Positions 8,868 to 18,017 of a DNA stretch of 64,000 nt are shown here, one piece after another. How positions within the stretch are numbered: position 1 is the stretch's first letter; every line of letters starts with the position of its first letter. Under the pieces are notes generated by a model. The model saw nothing but the letters and a program-made list of their open reading frames with translations. It had not been told where the DNA came from and made no database searches. Source of the stretch: Sphingomonas swuensis (GTDB lineage: Bacteria; Pseudomonadota; Alphaproteobacteria; Sphingomonadales; Sphingomonadaceae); NCBI RefSeq assembly GCF_039538045.1, contig NZ_BAABBQ010000001.1, positions 1,014,001 to 1,078,000 on the forward strand, written 5' to 3'. Position numbers and translations under genes: made by a program.

Positions 8868-9983
8868 ATGCGGCTTTCTCACCTACAGGGCGTATTGGTC
8901 TTTGGTCTAGCAGCGGCTTCCTGCGGCACGGCGGCGCTGCCTGCCGAGGACAAGCCTGCGGCTGGAAGCGTTCCCTTCAAGGTCGCGGCGGTCGCGAGCT
9001 TCGAGACGCCCTGGGCAATGACCTTCCTTCCCGGCTCGGCCAACACGCTGGTCAGCGAAAAAAGCGGACAACTGTGGGTGGTCGACACCGCTACCGGCAA
9101 GAAGAGCGCGGTCAGCGGCGTCCCGGCGGTCAAGGTGGCCGGGCAAGGCGGCCTCGGCGATGTCGTGGTCGGTCCTGACAACCGCATCTATCTCAGCTTC
9201 GTCGAAGCAGGCGAGGGCGGGACCAGCGGCGCGGCGGTCGGCTATGGACGGCTGAGCGCCGGCCCCGGCGGCTATGCGCTGCAGGGCTTCAAGACCGTCT
9301 GGCGGCAGAATCCCAAGGTGAGCGGGAACGGCCACTTCTCGCATCGCATCGCCTTCGCTCCCGATGGCGCCATGTTCGTCTCGTCGGGCGAGCGGCAGAA
9401 GGGCGCACCGGCGCAGGACCTGTCGGGCAATCTCGGCAAGCTGCTCCGGCTCACTCCAGAGGGGCAGCCGCACCCGGGCAACCCCTTCGCCAGCCGCGGC
9501 GGGGTGGCGGCGGAGTTCTGGACCATCGGCCATCGCAACCTGCTCGGCATCGCCTTCGCTCCCGACGGCAGGCTGTGGGAGCACGAGATGGGGCCGCAGG
9601 GCGGGGACGAGGTCAACCTCATCCTACCGGGAAAGAATTACGGCTGGCCGAATGTTTCGAACGGGTCGGACTATGGCGGCGGCGACATCCCCGACCATCC
9701 CACCCGGCCCGAATATGAGCAGCCCAAGGTGTGGTGGAACCCGTCGATCTCGCCGGCCGGGCTGATCGTCTACACCGGAAACCTCTTCCCGCAGTGGAAG
9801 GGCGACCTGCTTCTCGGCGCTCTGTCGGGTGAGTCGTTGATCCGGGTGGACGTCAACGGCGACCAGGCGAAGAAGGCCGAGCGCTGGCCGATGAAGCGGA
9901 TCCGCGAGGTGGAGCAGGGGCCCGGCGGCGAGATCTACCTGCTCGAGGACAATGGCCGGCTGCTAAGGCTGACCCCCGCCTGA
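8868..9983 (+). CDS. PQQ-dependent glucose/sorbosone dehydrogenase-family protein, exported
   Basis: 371 residues. The N-terminus MRLSHLQGVLVFGLAAASCG is a signal peptide; AASC may act as a lipobox. The rest is a six-bladed beta-propeller of the glucose/sorbosone dehydrogenase family: FETPWAMTFLPG, the GNGHFSHRIAFAPDG segment, FWTIGHRNLLGIAFAPDG, WEHEMGPQGGDEVN and the end LLEDNGRLLRLTP. Soluble relatives bind PQQ and calcium and oxidise aldoses in the periplasm; many homologues have unknown substrates. A second in-frame ATG lies 39 bases upstream, but the chosen ATG has GGAG nearby and makes a proper signal peptide. Confidence 0.85.
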   Translation: MRLSHLQGVLVFGLAAASCGTAALPAEDKPAAGSVPFKVAAVASFETPWAMTFLPGSANTLVSEKSGQLWVVDTATGKKSAVSGVPAVKVAGQGGLGDVVVGPDNRIYLSFVEAGEGGTSGAAVGYGRLSAGPGGYALQGFKTVWRQNPKVSGNGHFSHRIAFAPDGAMFVSSGERQKGAPAQDLSGNLGKLLRLTPEGQPHPGNPFASRGGVAAEFWTIGHRNLLGIAFAPDGRLWEHEMGPQGGDEVNLILPGKNYGWPNVSNGSDYGGGDIPDHPTRPEYEQPKVWWNPSISPAGLIVYTGNLFPQWKGDLLLGALSGESLIRVDVNGDQAKKAERWPMKRIREVEQGPGGEIYLLEDNGRLLRLTPA

Positions 9984-9989
9984 CACGAA

Positions 9990-10022
9990 AAAGGGCGGCT
10001 CCGCTCGGGGGCCGCCCTTTCT
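9990..10022. terminator. Bidirectional intrinsic terminator
   Basis: A perfect 10-bp stem, AAAGGGCGGC at 9990-9999 and GCCGCCCTTT at 10011-10020, lies between two convergent genes (the dehydrogenase and csbD). The A-rich left flank gives a T-run on the minus strand, so it should serve both directions. Confidence 0.85.
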
Positions 10023-10034
10023 AGTTGCAAGGCG

Positions 10035-10301
10035 TCAGGCGCGCTTGGTGGTGCGGGTGTTGCCCTTGCTGCGCAGGCTGTTGAGCAGCGCGAGGCCGAA
10101 GATGCCGGCAGCGGTGTAGCTGGCGGCCTTGTTGTTCTTGACGAAGTCGCGGACCTGGCCAACGCCCTTGCGGACCTGGCCCGAGAGCTGGTCGGCGGCG
10201 CCGTCCTGCTGCAACTTCGGATCGCCGGTGACTTCGCCGAGTCCGCGCTTGAAATCACCCTTGGTCTGCGTGCCTTCGCCGGCGAGCGTATCGATGTTCA
10301 T
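10035..10301 (-). CDS. CsbD-family stress protein
   Basis: 88 residues beginning MNIDTLAGEGTQTKGDFKRG. The CsbD-like core (KGDFKRGLGEVTGDPKLQQD followed by GAADQLSGQVRKGVGQVRDF) covers residues 10-54, with a hydrophobic helix AASYTAAGIFGLALLNSL and a basic tail at the C-terminus. CsbD-like proteins accumulate under general stress; the biochemical role is unknown. The ATG at 10299-10301 has GGAGAAG upstream; longer frames lack this. A possible EcfG promoter lies at 10336-10360. Confidence 0.88.
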   Translation of the reverse strand: MNIDTLAGEGTQTKGDFKRGLGEVTGDPKLQQDGAADQLSGQVRKGVGQVRDFVKNNKAASYTAAGIFGLALLNSLRSKGNTRTTKRA

Positions 10302-10335
10302 CTGTCTTCTCCGTGATTTATGGTTCGAGCGCCTC

Positions 10336-10360
10336 AACGCGCCTGGCCCGCCCAAGTGCC
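10336..10360 (-). promoter_or_regulatory. Possible EcfG-type promoter of csbD
   Basis: On the minus strand GGCAC (10356-10360), a 16-base spacer and CGTT (10336-10339) match the EcfG consensus GGAAC-N16/17-CGTT with one mismatch. It lies about 35 bases before the CsbD start. CsbD genes are common members of general-stress regulons, which fits, but the motif is short. Confidence 0.35.
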
Positions 10361-10422
10361 GTTCAACTTCGTGAAAGCTGCAATAATGTCCATGACGGCA
10401 GTCATTGCAGGGAAGAAACGAC

Positions 10423-11133
10423 ATGGAAGACAGGCGGAGACTGACGGCGGCGATGGTGATGGTGCTCGGCCTCGCCGGATGCAGCGCGGCGCGGATCGCG
10501 GTGCCGTCGTCGCTCGCCACCGAGGCTGAACGGATCGCGGTGAGCGGCATGGGCGGGGGCGGCGGCGGAAGCTTCAGGCTCGCCGATGTGCCCGGCCACT
10601 TCACCCGCGGGGCGGAGCGGCTCGGAAGCCCCGCCACCCTCGTTTCGCGGTTCAGCGGCGGCGGCTCGTTCGAACTACCCGACAGCCGCTTCGGTCCGGC
10701 CATGGCGGCACGCTGCCGCTACGGCGAAGTGCAACCGACGGTGGGCGCGATCAGCGTCGCGCCCGAGCGCCTGCGCTATTCGTGCGAGCTGCAGTCGGGC
10801 GGCCGGCTCGCCGGCGCGCTCCGCCTCGAGGCGGCCGCCGGGCCGTTGGGCTCGCCGAGCGGGCGGGCCGAAAGGCGCGGCACCTTCGACTATCTCGGCC
10901 AGCGGCTCGAAGTGCGCTCGATCCATCGGATGGAGGGCGGCGGGCTGCCGACCCCGACCCCGCTCGGCTACATGTTCCTGGTCGATGGCCGCGAGGTCGG
11001 CGCGGTCGACCTCAACGGCACCGGCAAGACCATCCTCGCGCCGCGCTCCGGCGAGCAACGGTCGGCGGTCATCGCCGCCGGCCTCGCGCTATCGATCCTG
11101 TGGGATCCGGCGGACCTCCACTCCGACTATTGA
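10423..11133 (+). CDS. Putative lipoprotein of unknown function
   Basis: 236 residues. The N-terminus MEDRRRLTAAMVMVLGLAGC carries a signal peptide with a classical LAGC lipobox (Cys20). After a glycine run (about 43-48) the protein is predicted to be mostly beta-structure, with two cysteines (RCRYGE and YSCELQ) that could form a disulfide. No family is recognised. The ATG at 10423 has a GGAAG site upstream. The 3' end overlaps convergent trmB by 7 bases. Confidence 0.75.
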   Translation: MEDRRRLTAAMVMVLGLAGCSAARIAVPSSLATEAERIAVSGMGGGGGGSFRLADVPGHFTRGAERLGSPATLVSRFSGGGSFELPDSRFGPAMAARCRYGEVQPTVGAISVAPERLRYSCELQSGGRLAGALRLEAAAGPLGSPSGRAERRGTFDYLGQRLEVRSIHRMEGGGLPTPTPLGYMFLVDGREVGAVDLNGTGKTILAPRSGEQRSAVIAAGLALSILWDPADLHSDY

Positions 11134-11831
11134 GCGCTCCTGCGGTAGCGCAGGTAATAGGGGCGCCGGCCCTCGCGGCGGCTCTTGGCCCCGTAGCGGG
11201 TCTCGATCCAGCCCGAGGGCGGCTCGAGGAAGTCGGACGGCTTCTCGGCCAGCCACTCGAAGCGCTCGGTGTGGCGCTGCATGACGGTCAGCGCCCATTC
11301 GAGGTAAACCGGGTGGTCGGTCGCGACGCGAAGTTCGCCGCCGGGCTTCAGCTTGTCGGCGAACAGCCGGACCGGCCCGTCGTTGACCATCCGCCGCTTG
11401 GCGTGCCGGGCCTTGGGCCAGGGATCGGGATGGAGCAAGTAGATCATCAGGAGGCTGCCGTCGTGCACCCTGCGGAGCACTTCGAGCGCGTCGCCCATGT
11501 GCAGTCGGACGTTGCGCAGCGGCCCGTCGCGGACATGGCCGAGCGCGGTCGCGACCCCGTTGAGGAAGGGTTCGGCGCCGACGAAGCCATGGTCGGGCAG
11601 CAGGTCGGCGCGGTGGGCGAGATGCTCGCCCGAGCCGAAGCCGATCTCAAAGTGAAGCGGGCGATCGTCGCCGAATAGGGCGCGAGACGTGATCTCGCCT
11701 TCGTCGGGGACGGAAATCTGCGGCAGGAGCGTGTCGATCAGTGCCTGCTGGCCAAGCCGGAGCTTGTGCCCGCTCGAGCGGCCGTAGAGTCGATTGAGGG
11801 TCGTCGGATCGCCCGACTTGATCGCAGTCAT
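11127..11831 (-). CDS. trmB: tRNA (guanine-N7-)-methyltransferase
   Basis: 234 residues. The SAM-binding motif FEIGFGSGEHL lies at about 61-71, and the TrmB signature HPDPWPKARHAKRR in the middle, followed by ATDHPVYLEW. TrmB makes m7G46 in the variable loop of several tRNAs. In many alphaproteobacteria it directly follows metK; here two plus-strand genes have come between them, though the orientation is kept. Confidence 0.95.
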   Translation of the reverse strand: MTAIKSGDPTTLNRLYGRSSGHKLRLGQQALIDTLLPQISVPDEGEITSRALFGDDRPLHFEIGFGSGEHLAHRADLLPDHGFVGAEPFLNGVATALGHVRDGPLRNVRLHMGDALEVLRRVHDGSLLMIYLLHPDPWPKARHAKRRMVNDGPVRLFADKLKPGGELRVATDHPVYLEWALTVMQRHTERFEWLAEKPSDFLEPPSGWIETRYGAKSRREGRRPYYLRYRRSAQ

Positions 11832-11890
11832 GGGATACGCCTTAAGCGCGGGGACGTTGAGCGAGCAACTGGTGAGGAGATGCCACGGAC

Positions 11891-12400
11891 ATGGACGGCG
11901 ACAATCCCCGGAGCACCGCGCAGATTGCCGGCCATCCCATTCATCCCCTGCTGATCCCCTTCCCGATCGTCAGCTTCATCGGGGCGCTGGTCACCGACGT
12001 CATGTGGCTGACGACCGGCGAGGGCGGCTGGGCGACCGCGAGCAACTGGCTGCTCGGGATCGGCCTCCTCACCGCGCTTGCCGCCGCCGCGGCGGGGATG
12101 ACCGACTATCTCGGCGACGAGCGGATCAAGCGGATCGGGGCGGCGACCCGGCACATGATTGCCAACATCGTCGTGGTCACGCTCGAGGCGGTGAACCTCG
12201 TCGTGCGGCTGACTTCCGACAGCGACCAGATCGGCGGTCTCGGCGTGTGGCTGAGCCTCGCAAGCGTGGTCATCCTCGCTTACTCGGGCTGGCTTGGAGG
12301 CGAGCTGGTCTACCGTCACCGGGTCGGGGTGCAGGGCGGGCCCGGCAACCCCTCGCTCGACCCGATGCGCGACGAGAAGCTCAGCCGCGACCGGCGCTGA
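11891..12400 (+). CDS. DUF2231 membrane protein
   Basis: 169 residues with four hydrophobic segments and the opening HPIHPLLIPFPIVSFIGALV typical of DUF2231 proteins, whose function is unknown. The spans are about 20-40, 52-72, 88-108 and 120-140; the tail is hydrophilic. A GAGGAG lies rather far (11 bases) upstream of the ATG. It is divergent from trmB with a 60-base gap. Confidence 0.85.
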   Translation: MDGDNPRSTAQIAGHPIHPLLIPFPIVSFIGALVTDVMWLTTGEGGWATASNWLLGIGLLTALAAAAAGMTDYLGDERIKRIGAATRHMIANIVVVTLEAVNLVVRLTSDSDQIGGLGVWLSLASVVILAYSGWLGGELVYRHRVGVQGGPGNPSLDPMRDEKLSRDRR

Positions 12401-12460
12401 GCGAAGCTGGTCCTTGGACCAGAGTTGGACCTCGTCGCGGCCACCAGCCGTTGTCCTGCC

Positions 12461-12712
12461 ATGAGCTTCACCCAGCTGAACCCGCCGCTTCCGCTCCATG
12501 TCCTCGATCGGGGCAAGGGCCAGGCCGTCGCCGTGATCGATTATGGAGCCGAGTTCGACCTCCTGTGGGTGGTCGCGCTCGACGAGGGCGGGGAGATCTG
12601 GTGCGTCCCCAATCCGCAGGTGCGGATGCAGGCCAACTGGTCTCTCGGCCGAAGCCGCGAGGCCCCGGGACGGGGCAAACTCGCCCCGGTCCCGGTCCCG
12701 GTCGCTAGTTAG
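12461..12712 (+). CDS. Hypothetical protein, 83 aa
   Basis: Begins [20 protein letters not shown], followed by [20 protein letters not shown] and [20 protein letters not shown]. The compact beta-rich look and the ordered residues suggest a real protein, but no family can be named. No Shine-Dalgarno is evident before the ATG. The last four bases overlap the convergent metK end. An ATG 36 bases upstream would add 12 residues of no obvious quality. Confidence 0.6.
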   Translation: MSFTQLNPPLPLHVLDRGKGQAVAVIDYGAEFDLLWVVALDEGGEIWCVPNPQVRMQANWSLGRSREAPGRGKLAPVPVPVAS

Positions 12713-13920
12713 CCGACCAGCGCCTTCAGCTCTTCGCCAAGGTCGGTCTTCTCCCACGGGAAGAGATCGCCCTCGGCCTTGCGGCCGAAGTGGCCGTAGG
12801 CCGCCGTGGCGGCATAGATCGGCTTGTTGAGGCCGAGCAGCGTGCGGATGCCGCGCGGGGTCAGTCGCCCGAGGCGCTCGATCTTGCCGATCGCCTGCTC
12901 GAGCTTGTCGTCGCCGACGGTGCCAGTGCCGTGGGTGTCTACGTAGAGCGACAGCGGCTCGCTGACCCCGATGGCGTAGGACAGCTGGATGGTGCAGCGG
13001 GTCGCGAGCCCGGCCGCGACGATGTTCTTGGCGAGGTAGCGCGCGGCATAAGCGGCCGAGCGGTCGACCTTGGTCGGATCCTTGCCCGAGAAGGCGCCGC
13101 CGCCATGCGGGGCCGCACCGCCGTAGGTGTCGACGATGATCTTGCGTCCGGTCAGGCCGCTGTCGCCATCGGGCCCGCCGATGACGAAGCTGCCGGTCGG
13201 GTTGATGTGGTAGACGGTCTCGTCGCCGAGCAGCTCGGCCGGGATGACGCTGGCGATGGCGTCGCGGACATAGGCCTTGAGCTCGGCCTCCTTGTCGCCC
13301 TCGTCATAGCCCTCGGCATGCTGGGTCGAGACGACGATCGCCGTGGCGGCGACCGGCTTGCCGCCCTCGAAGCGGAGCGTGACCTGGCTCTTGGCGTCGG
13401 GCTCGAGGAAAGGCGCACGGCCAGCGTGGCGGTCGGCGGCGAGCTTCTCGAGGATCTTGTGGCTGTAGTCGAGCGTCGCCGGCATCAGGTCGGGCGTCTC
13501 GTCGCAGGCGAAGCCGAACATGATGCCCTGGTCGCCCGCGCCCTCGTCCTTGTTGCCGCTGGCATCGACGCCCTGCGCGATGTGCGCCGACTGCGGGTGG
13601 AGATGATTCTCGAAGGTGAGCTTCTCCCAATGGAAGCCTTCCTGCTCGTAACCGATCCTGCGGACGGTCTGGCGGACCGCCTGTTCGATCTCTTCCTGGA
13701 CACCCGGGGCCCATTCACCGGCCTCGTCCATGATGCCCTGGCCGCGAATTTCGCCGGCCAGCACCACGAGGTTAGTCGTAGTCAGGGTCTCGCAGGCGAC
13801 GCGCGCCTCGGGGTCCTTCGACAGGAAGAGGTCGACGACGGCGTCGCTGATCTGGTCGGCGACCTTGTCGGGATGGCCTTCGGACACGGATTCGGAGGTG
13901 AAGAGATAGGACTGGCGCAT
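12709..13920 (-). CDS. metK: S-adenosylmethionine synthetase
   Basis: 403 residues. The protein starts [20 protein letters not shown] and contains the ATP-binding [13 protein letters not shown] and the glycine-rich loop [22 protein letters not shown], both diagnostic. MetK makes SAM from methionine and ATP, and supplies the methyl donor for trmB, PCMT and the other methyltransferases in this window. A 20-bp palindrome just upstream (13954-13973) suggests it has its own regulated promoter although it follows lnt by only 47 bases. Confidence 0.98.
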   Translation of the reverse strand: MRQSYLFTSESVSEGHPDKVADQISDAVVDLFLSKDPEARVACETLTTTNLVVLAGEIRGQGIMDEAGEWAPGVQEEIEQAVRQTVRRIGYEQEGFHWEKLTFENHLHPQSAHIAQGVDASGNKDEGAGDQGIMFGFACDETPDLMPATLDYSHKILEKLAADRHAGRAPFLEPDAKSQVTLRFEGGKPVAATAIVVSTQHAEGYDEGDKEAELKAYVRDAIASVIPAELLGDETVYHINPTGSFVIGGPDGDSGLTGRKIIVDTYGGAAPHGGGAFSGKDPTKVDRSAAYAARYLAKNIVAAGLATRCTIQLSYAIGVSEPLSLYVDTHGTGTVGDDKLEQAIGKIERLGRLTPRGIRTLLGLNKPIYAATAAYGHFGRKAEGDLFPWEKTDLGEELKALVG

Positions 13921-13953
13921 GGGACTCCGGGGCCGCCGGGGCGGCGAAGAAGG

Positions 13954-13973
13954 ATATAAAGAAAGCTTTATAT
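13954..13973 (-). promoter_or_regulatory. Palindromic operator candidate upstream of metK
   Basis: ATATAAAG-N4-CTTTATAT, perfect 8-bp arms with spacer aaag, is an AT-rich island in very GC-rich DNA, 34 bases before metK and overlapping the lnt stop codon (13968-13970). Similar palindromes precede SAM-cycle genes in Alphaproteobacteria and have been attributed to ArsR-type regulators (SahR/SamR); this match is from memory and not checked. No SAM riboswitch was recognised here. Confidence 0.5.
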
Positions 13974-15548
13974 GCCGCGCCTGTAGCGAGCCCGACCGTC
14001 CATGCCAACCGCGATGATGAGCAGCAGGAACGCAAGGGCGAGCGGGATGACGTTGCCGTGGCGGCTGAAGAAGGTGGGTCGCTCGGCCTGGGGCAGGAAG
14101 CCGTCGATCACCCCCGCCGTGCGCCACGGAAGCGACTTGAGGAGGCGGCCATCGGCGTCGATCAGCGCGCTTATCCCGGTCGGGGTCGAGCGGATGATCG
14201 GAAGCCCTTCCTCGGCGGCGCGAAGGCGGGCCTGGGCAAGGTGCTGGGGCGGGCCCCACGCCCCGAACCAGGCGTCGTTCGAGGGATTGAACAGGAAGTC
14301 GGGACGGTTGGCGCGATCCACCACCTCGCCCGAGAAGATGATCTCGTAGCAGACCTGAAGTCCCATCCGGCCCCAACCGGCAAGCTCGAGGTTGCGCGGC
14401 CCGGGGCCCGGCATGGTGTCGCCGACGCCGGGCGCGAGCTGCGACAGGCCGATCGCGGTCAGGAGCGGGCGCATCGGCAGATATTCGCCGTAGGGGACGA
14501 GGTGCGCCTTGTCGTAGCGGCCGAGGATCCGGCCCTGCGGGTCGATCGGCATGACGCTGTTGGTGCTTCCGGTGACCCGGCCTTCCGCGTCCACCGTCAG
14601 CGCGAAGGCGCCGGTGACGAGGATGTCGCCCGGCCGGAGCAGGCTCGCGGCGCGGGCGGCGGGCGGAAGCGCCACCGGGAGCAGCCGGGGGTCGGTCGGG
14701 ACCGCCTGGAAGGCGACCGGGACCGCGACCTCGGGCCAGAAGAGGAGGCGCGGCGAGGTGCCTCCCGCGGACAAAGCCGCGAGTCGCTGGAAAGCTTCCT
14801 CGTCGAGCCCTTCGCGCCACTTGTCCTCCTGCCCGATATTCGGCTGGACGATCCGGATCGGACGCGCAGCCCCATCGGACCGGGAAGGACCGGGCATGAG
14901 GGCAAACAGCAGGACGAGGGCTGTGGGCAGCGCGGCGGCCAGCAGCAGGGTGCGGCGCGACGTAGTCTTTACCCCGTCGGCAGGCGCGGCGCGAAGGGTG
15001 CTCGCTCGCCACAGGAGCCCGCCGATGTAGACGGTCAGAAGCGACAGCCCGTAGGTGCCGATCAGCGTCGCGATGCCGCGCACCGGCCCGACATCCGCCC
15101 ACACGGCTCCGACCGGGTTCCAGGCAAAGCCGGTGAACATCGTCGCGCGCAGCCACTCGGTGAGCGCCCAGCCGGCGGACAAGGCGATGACCAGGGCCAG
15201 TGGCGAGCGCTGTCCGAAGCGCCAGGCGAGACCCGCCGCGAGCGCGGGATAGACCGCGAGGTAGAGGCTCAGCAGCACCACCGCGATCCAGCCGAGCCAC
15301 GGCGGCATCGCGGCCTGGTAGGTGAAGGCGGTGGCGATCCAGTTGAGGCCGAGGACGAACTGCCCGACCCCGAAAGCCCAGCCGGCGAACAACGCGCGCG
15401 GCAGCGACGGGCTTCGAGCGAGGAGCCAGGCCAGCCCGGCGAAGGCGAGCGGCATCAGCGGCCACCAGCCGACCGGCGCGAAGGCGAAGGCCGACAAGAG
15501 CCCGAGAAGCAGCGCCAGCAGCGAGGCCGGCAGGCGACGAGGGTTCAA
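13968..15548 (-). CDS. lnt: Apolipoprotein N-acyltransferase
   Basis: 526 residues. About six hydrophobic spans occupy the first 200 residues. A periplasmic nitrilase-like domain follows with the Glu of [10 protein letters not shown], the Lys of [14 protein letters not shown] and the Cys of [11 protein letters not shown], which form the Glu-Lys-Cys triad. A C-terminal span closes the protein. Lnt adds the third acyl chain to lipoproteins in the inner membrane. It starts 4 bases after corC, in the common ybeY-corC-lnt order. Confidence 0.96.
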   Translation of the reverse strand: MNPRRLPASLLALLLGLLSAFAFAPVGWWPLMPLAFAGLAWLLARSPSLPRALFAGWAFGVGQFVLGLNWIATAFTYQAAMPPWLGWIAVVLLSLYLAVYPALAAGLAWRFGQRSPLALVIALSAGWALTEWLRATMFTGFAWNPVGAVWADVGPVRGIATLIGTYGLSLLTVYIGGLLWRASTLRAAPADGVKTTSRRTLLLAAALPTALVLLFALMPGPSRSDGAARPIRIVQPNIGQEDKWREGLDEEAFQRLAALSAGGTSPRLLFWPEVAVPVAFQAVPTDPRLLPVALPPAARAASLLRPGDILVTGAFALTVDAEGRVTGSTNSVMPIDPQGRILGRYDKAHLVPYGEYLPMRPLLTAIGLSQLAPGVGDTMPGPGPRNLELAGWGRMGLQVCYEIIFSGEVVDRANRPDFLFNPSNDAWFGAWGPPQHLAQARLRAAEEGLPIIRSTPTGISALIDADGRLLKSLPWRTAGVIDGFLPQAERPTFFSRHGNVIPLALAFLLLIIAVGMDGRARYRRGI

Positions 15549-15552
15549 GATG

Positions 15553-16431
15553 CTATTCCTCGACCTCGGCGGTGCCCTCGGGCGCGTGGAGGCGGAGGCG
15601 GGTCATCTTGCGTTCGTCGGCGGCGACCGATTCGAGCCGCCAGCCGCTCGGGTGGGCGACGCTCTCGCCGGGCGGCAGGATGCGGCCGGCGAGCATGAAG
15701 GCAAGCCCGCCCAGCGTGTCGACCTCGTCGTCCTCGGCCGACAGGCGGGCGTCGACCGCCTCGCACAGGTCGTCGAGCTCGAGCCGGGCGTCGGCTTCCC
15801 ACAAACCGTCGTCGAGGCGGGCGAGCAACGGCTGGACTTCCTCGTCATGCTCGTCCGCGATGTCGCCGACGATCTCCTCGACCACGTCCTCGATGGTGAC
15901 GAGCCCTTCGGTCCCGCCGAACTCGTCGATGACGATGGCGAGATGGACCCGCTCGGCGCGCATCCGGGCGAGAAGGTCGAGAACGCCCATCGACTCGGGC
16001 ACGAACAGGGGCGTTCGGATGATCTCGTCGACCCGCTTGCGCTCGGTCGTGTCGAAGTAGGCGTTGAAGACGTCCTTGATGTGGATCATGCCGACGATCT
16101 CGTCGAGGCTCTCACCGGTCACCGGCAGGCGGCTGTGGCCGGCCTCGGCGAACAGGCGGGCGAGATCCTCCATCGTGCTGGCATGCGGCACGCTGATGAT
16201 GTCGCCCCGGGTGACGCAGATGTCACCCGCCGTGCGATCGCCGAAATGCAGCAGATTCTTGAGCATCTGCCGCTCGAGCGGACTGAGGTCGCCCTGCCGC
16301 GGCTGGTCGTCCTCGGCCTCGTCGATCGCTTCCTCGATCTGGTCGCGCAGCGTCGGCTCGCTGTCCTCGCCGAACAGGAGCGAGCGCATTCCGCGCCACA
16401 GGCGCGAGCCGTTGTCGGGCTGGGTGGCCAT
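15553..16431 (-). CDS. corC: CorC/HlyC-family CBS-domain protein
   Basis: 292 residues. Two CBS domains (about 65-195, including VPHASTMEDLARLFAEAGHS and the segment HLAIVIDEFGGTEGLVTIED) are followed by a CorC_HlyC transporter-associated domain. There is no membrane domain, as is usual for the short form next to ybeY and lnt. The family is linked to Mg2+/Co2+ homeostasis. The ATG overlaps the ybeY stop by one base. Confidence 0.92.
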   Translation of the reverse strand: MATQPDNGSRLWRGMRSLLFGEDSEPTLRDQIEEAIDEAEDDQPRQGDLSPLERQMLKNLLHFGDRTAGDICVTRGDIISVPHASTMEDLARLFAEAGHSRLPVTGESLDEIVGMIHIKDVFNAYFDTTERKRVDEIIRTPLFVPESMGVLDLLARMRAERVHLAIVIDEFGGTEGLVTIEDVVEEIVGDIADEHDEEVQPLLARLDDGLWEADARLELDDLCEAVDARLSAEDDEVDTLGGLAFMLAGRILPPGESVAHPSGWRLESVAADERKMTRLRLHAPEGTAEVEE

Positions 16432-16937
16432 CAGGCGGCGACCTCATAGGGGTTGGCGATCCCGAGCCGGGCGAGGGCGCGGGTCTCGCGCGCTTCCATG
16501 TCCTCGGCCGTCGAATCGTCGAGATGGTCGTAGCCGAGCAGGTGGAGCGTGCCGTGGACCATCAGGTGGGCGGTGTGAGCGCGGAGCGGAAGCGCCTTTT
16601 CCTCGGCCTCGCGGGCGCAGGTCTCGTATGCGAGCACGATGTCGCCGAGCATCAGCTCGGGCCCGGGCTGGCGGGCGGACTCGAACTCGTCGGGCTCGGC
16701 CTGGGGGAAGGAAAGGACGTTGGTCGGCTTGTCCTTGCCGCGCCATTCGGCGTTCAGGGCACGGACCTGCTCGTCGTCGGTGAGGACCACCGAGATCTCG
16801 ACCGGCCGCGCCGCCTCGGCGAGCGCAGGGAAGGCGCTTTCCGCGATCGCGGCCCGGGCGGCGTCCTCGGCGAGCCGCGCCCAGTCGGTGCTACTGTCCC
16901 AATCCTCGTCGGCGTCGAGCACGATGTCGAGGGTCAT
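16431..16937 (-). CDS. ybeY: Endoribonuclease YbeY
   Basis: 168 residues. The metal-binding motif [11 protein letters not shown] places three histidines at 128, 132 and 138, and NVLSFP (73-78) is the conserved preceding segment. YbeY is a zinc-dependent RNase needed for 16S rRNA 3' maturation and ribosome quality control. It overlaps phoH (ATGA) and corC, so it is translated as part of that operon. Confidence 0.95.
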   Translation of the reverse strand: MTLDIVLDADEDWDSSTDWARLAEDAARAAIAESAFPALAEAARPVEISVVLTDDEQVRALNAEWRGKDKPTNVLSFPQAEPDEFESARQPGPELMLGDIVLAYETCAREAEEKALPLRAHTAHLMVHGTLHLLGYDHLDDSTAEDMEARETRALARLGIANPYEVAA

Positions 16938-17956
16938 TGGCCCGGCCCCTCATAGGCTTCGACGATCCGCCCGACGAGCGGGTGGCGGACGACGTCGGCG
17001 GCGCCGAAGCGGACCATGGCGAGCCGCGGAATGCCCTCGAGCTTGGTGACCGCGTCATTGAGCCCGCTCTCGACCCCGCGTGGAAGGTCGGTCTGGTTGG
17101 GATCGCCGCAGATCACCATCCGGCTTCGCATGCCGAAACGGGTGAGGAACATCTTCATCTGCTGCGGGGTGGTGTTCTGCGCTTCGTCGAGGATGATGAA
17201 GGCATCGGACAGGGTCCGACCGCGCATGAAGGCGATCGGCGCGATCTCGATTTCCCCGGAGGCGATGCGCCGCTCGACCTGCTCGGTCGGGAGCATGTCG
17301 TAAAGCGCGTCGTAAAGCGGGCGGAGATAGGGATCGACCTTCTCCTTCATGTCGCCGGGGAGGAAGCCGAGCCGTTCGCCGGCCTCGACCGCAGGGCGCG
17401 ACAGGATCAGCCGGTCGACCTGGCCACCGATCAGCATCGAGACCGCCTGAGCGACCGCGAGATAGGTCTTGCCGGTGCCCGCGGGCCCCAGTGCGAAGAT
17501 CATGTCGTCGCGGGCCAGCGCCTCCATGTAGCTGGTCTGGATGGTCGAGCGCGGGACGATGGTCTTCTTGCGGGTGCGGATCATCACCCGCGGGGCGCCG
17601 CCGCCGCCGCCGGGAGCCGGAGCGTCGGCCTCGGGCAGGATCCCGTCGAGCTTGCGCTGCGCGCCCATGCCGATGACGCTCTCGACCACCGCGAGATCGA
17701 CGTCCTGGCCGGAGTCGAGGCGGGCGTAGAGGTCGACCAGCACTTCCTTGGCACGGGCCGCGCTGTCGGGCTCGCCCTCGATCTGGACCCGGCTTCCGCG
17801 GGCGGCGATGTTCACCCCGAGCCGGTCCTCGATGGCGACCAGGTGGCGGTCATAGTCGCCGAACAGCGGCCCCAGCAGATAGGGCTGCTCGAACTCGATC
17901 TCGAGCCGGGCGCGGGTGGGGTCGTCCACGGCGCGAAGGTCGGGGCGCTTTGGCAT
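16934..17956 (-). CDS. phoH: PhoH-like ATPase
   Basis: 340 residues from the ATG at 17954-17956 ([20 protein letters not shown]). An N-terminal KH-like part is followed by the ATPase domain with Walker [12 protein letters not shown], the helicase-like [17 protein letters not shown] and Walker [10 protein letters not shown]. The function is probably RNA-related, given its partner ybeY. A start 45 codons upstream is open but would overlap miaB by 74 bases and adds a low-quality basic stretch, so it was not chosen. Confidence 0.92.
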   Translation of the reverse strand: MPKRPDLRAVDDPTRARLEIEFEQPYLLGPLFGDYDRHLVAIEDRLGVNIAARGSRVQIEGEPDSAARAKEVLVDLYARLDSGQDVDLAVVESVIGMGAQRKLDGILPEADAPAPGGGGGAPRVMIRTRKKTIVPRSTIQTSYMEALARDDMIFALGPAGTGKTYLAVAQAVSMLIGGQVDRLILSRPAVEAGERLGFLPGDMKEKVDPYLRPLYDALYDMLPTEQVERRIASGEIEIAPIAFMRGRTLSDAFIILDEAQNTTPQQMKMFLTRFGMRSRMVICGDPNQTDLPRGVESGLNDAVTKLEGIPRLAMVRFGAADVVRHPLVGRIVEAYEGPGQ

Positions 17957-18017
17957 CAGCGGCGAGAAGCCATGAGGGTCGTCATCGTTCCCGAATGTAG
18001 TGCCCCTGCGCGCAGAG

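Noticed and set aside
13921..13980. SAM riboswitch upstream of metK
   Set aside because: The 47-base spacer is too short and lacks recognisable SAM-II or SAM/SAH aptamer features; only the palindrome is evident.
13968..15465. N-terminal extension of metK through the lnt region in one open frame
   Set aside because: MetK begins at its conserved [20 protein letters not shown]; the extension is a shadow of lnt.
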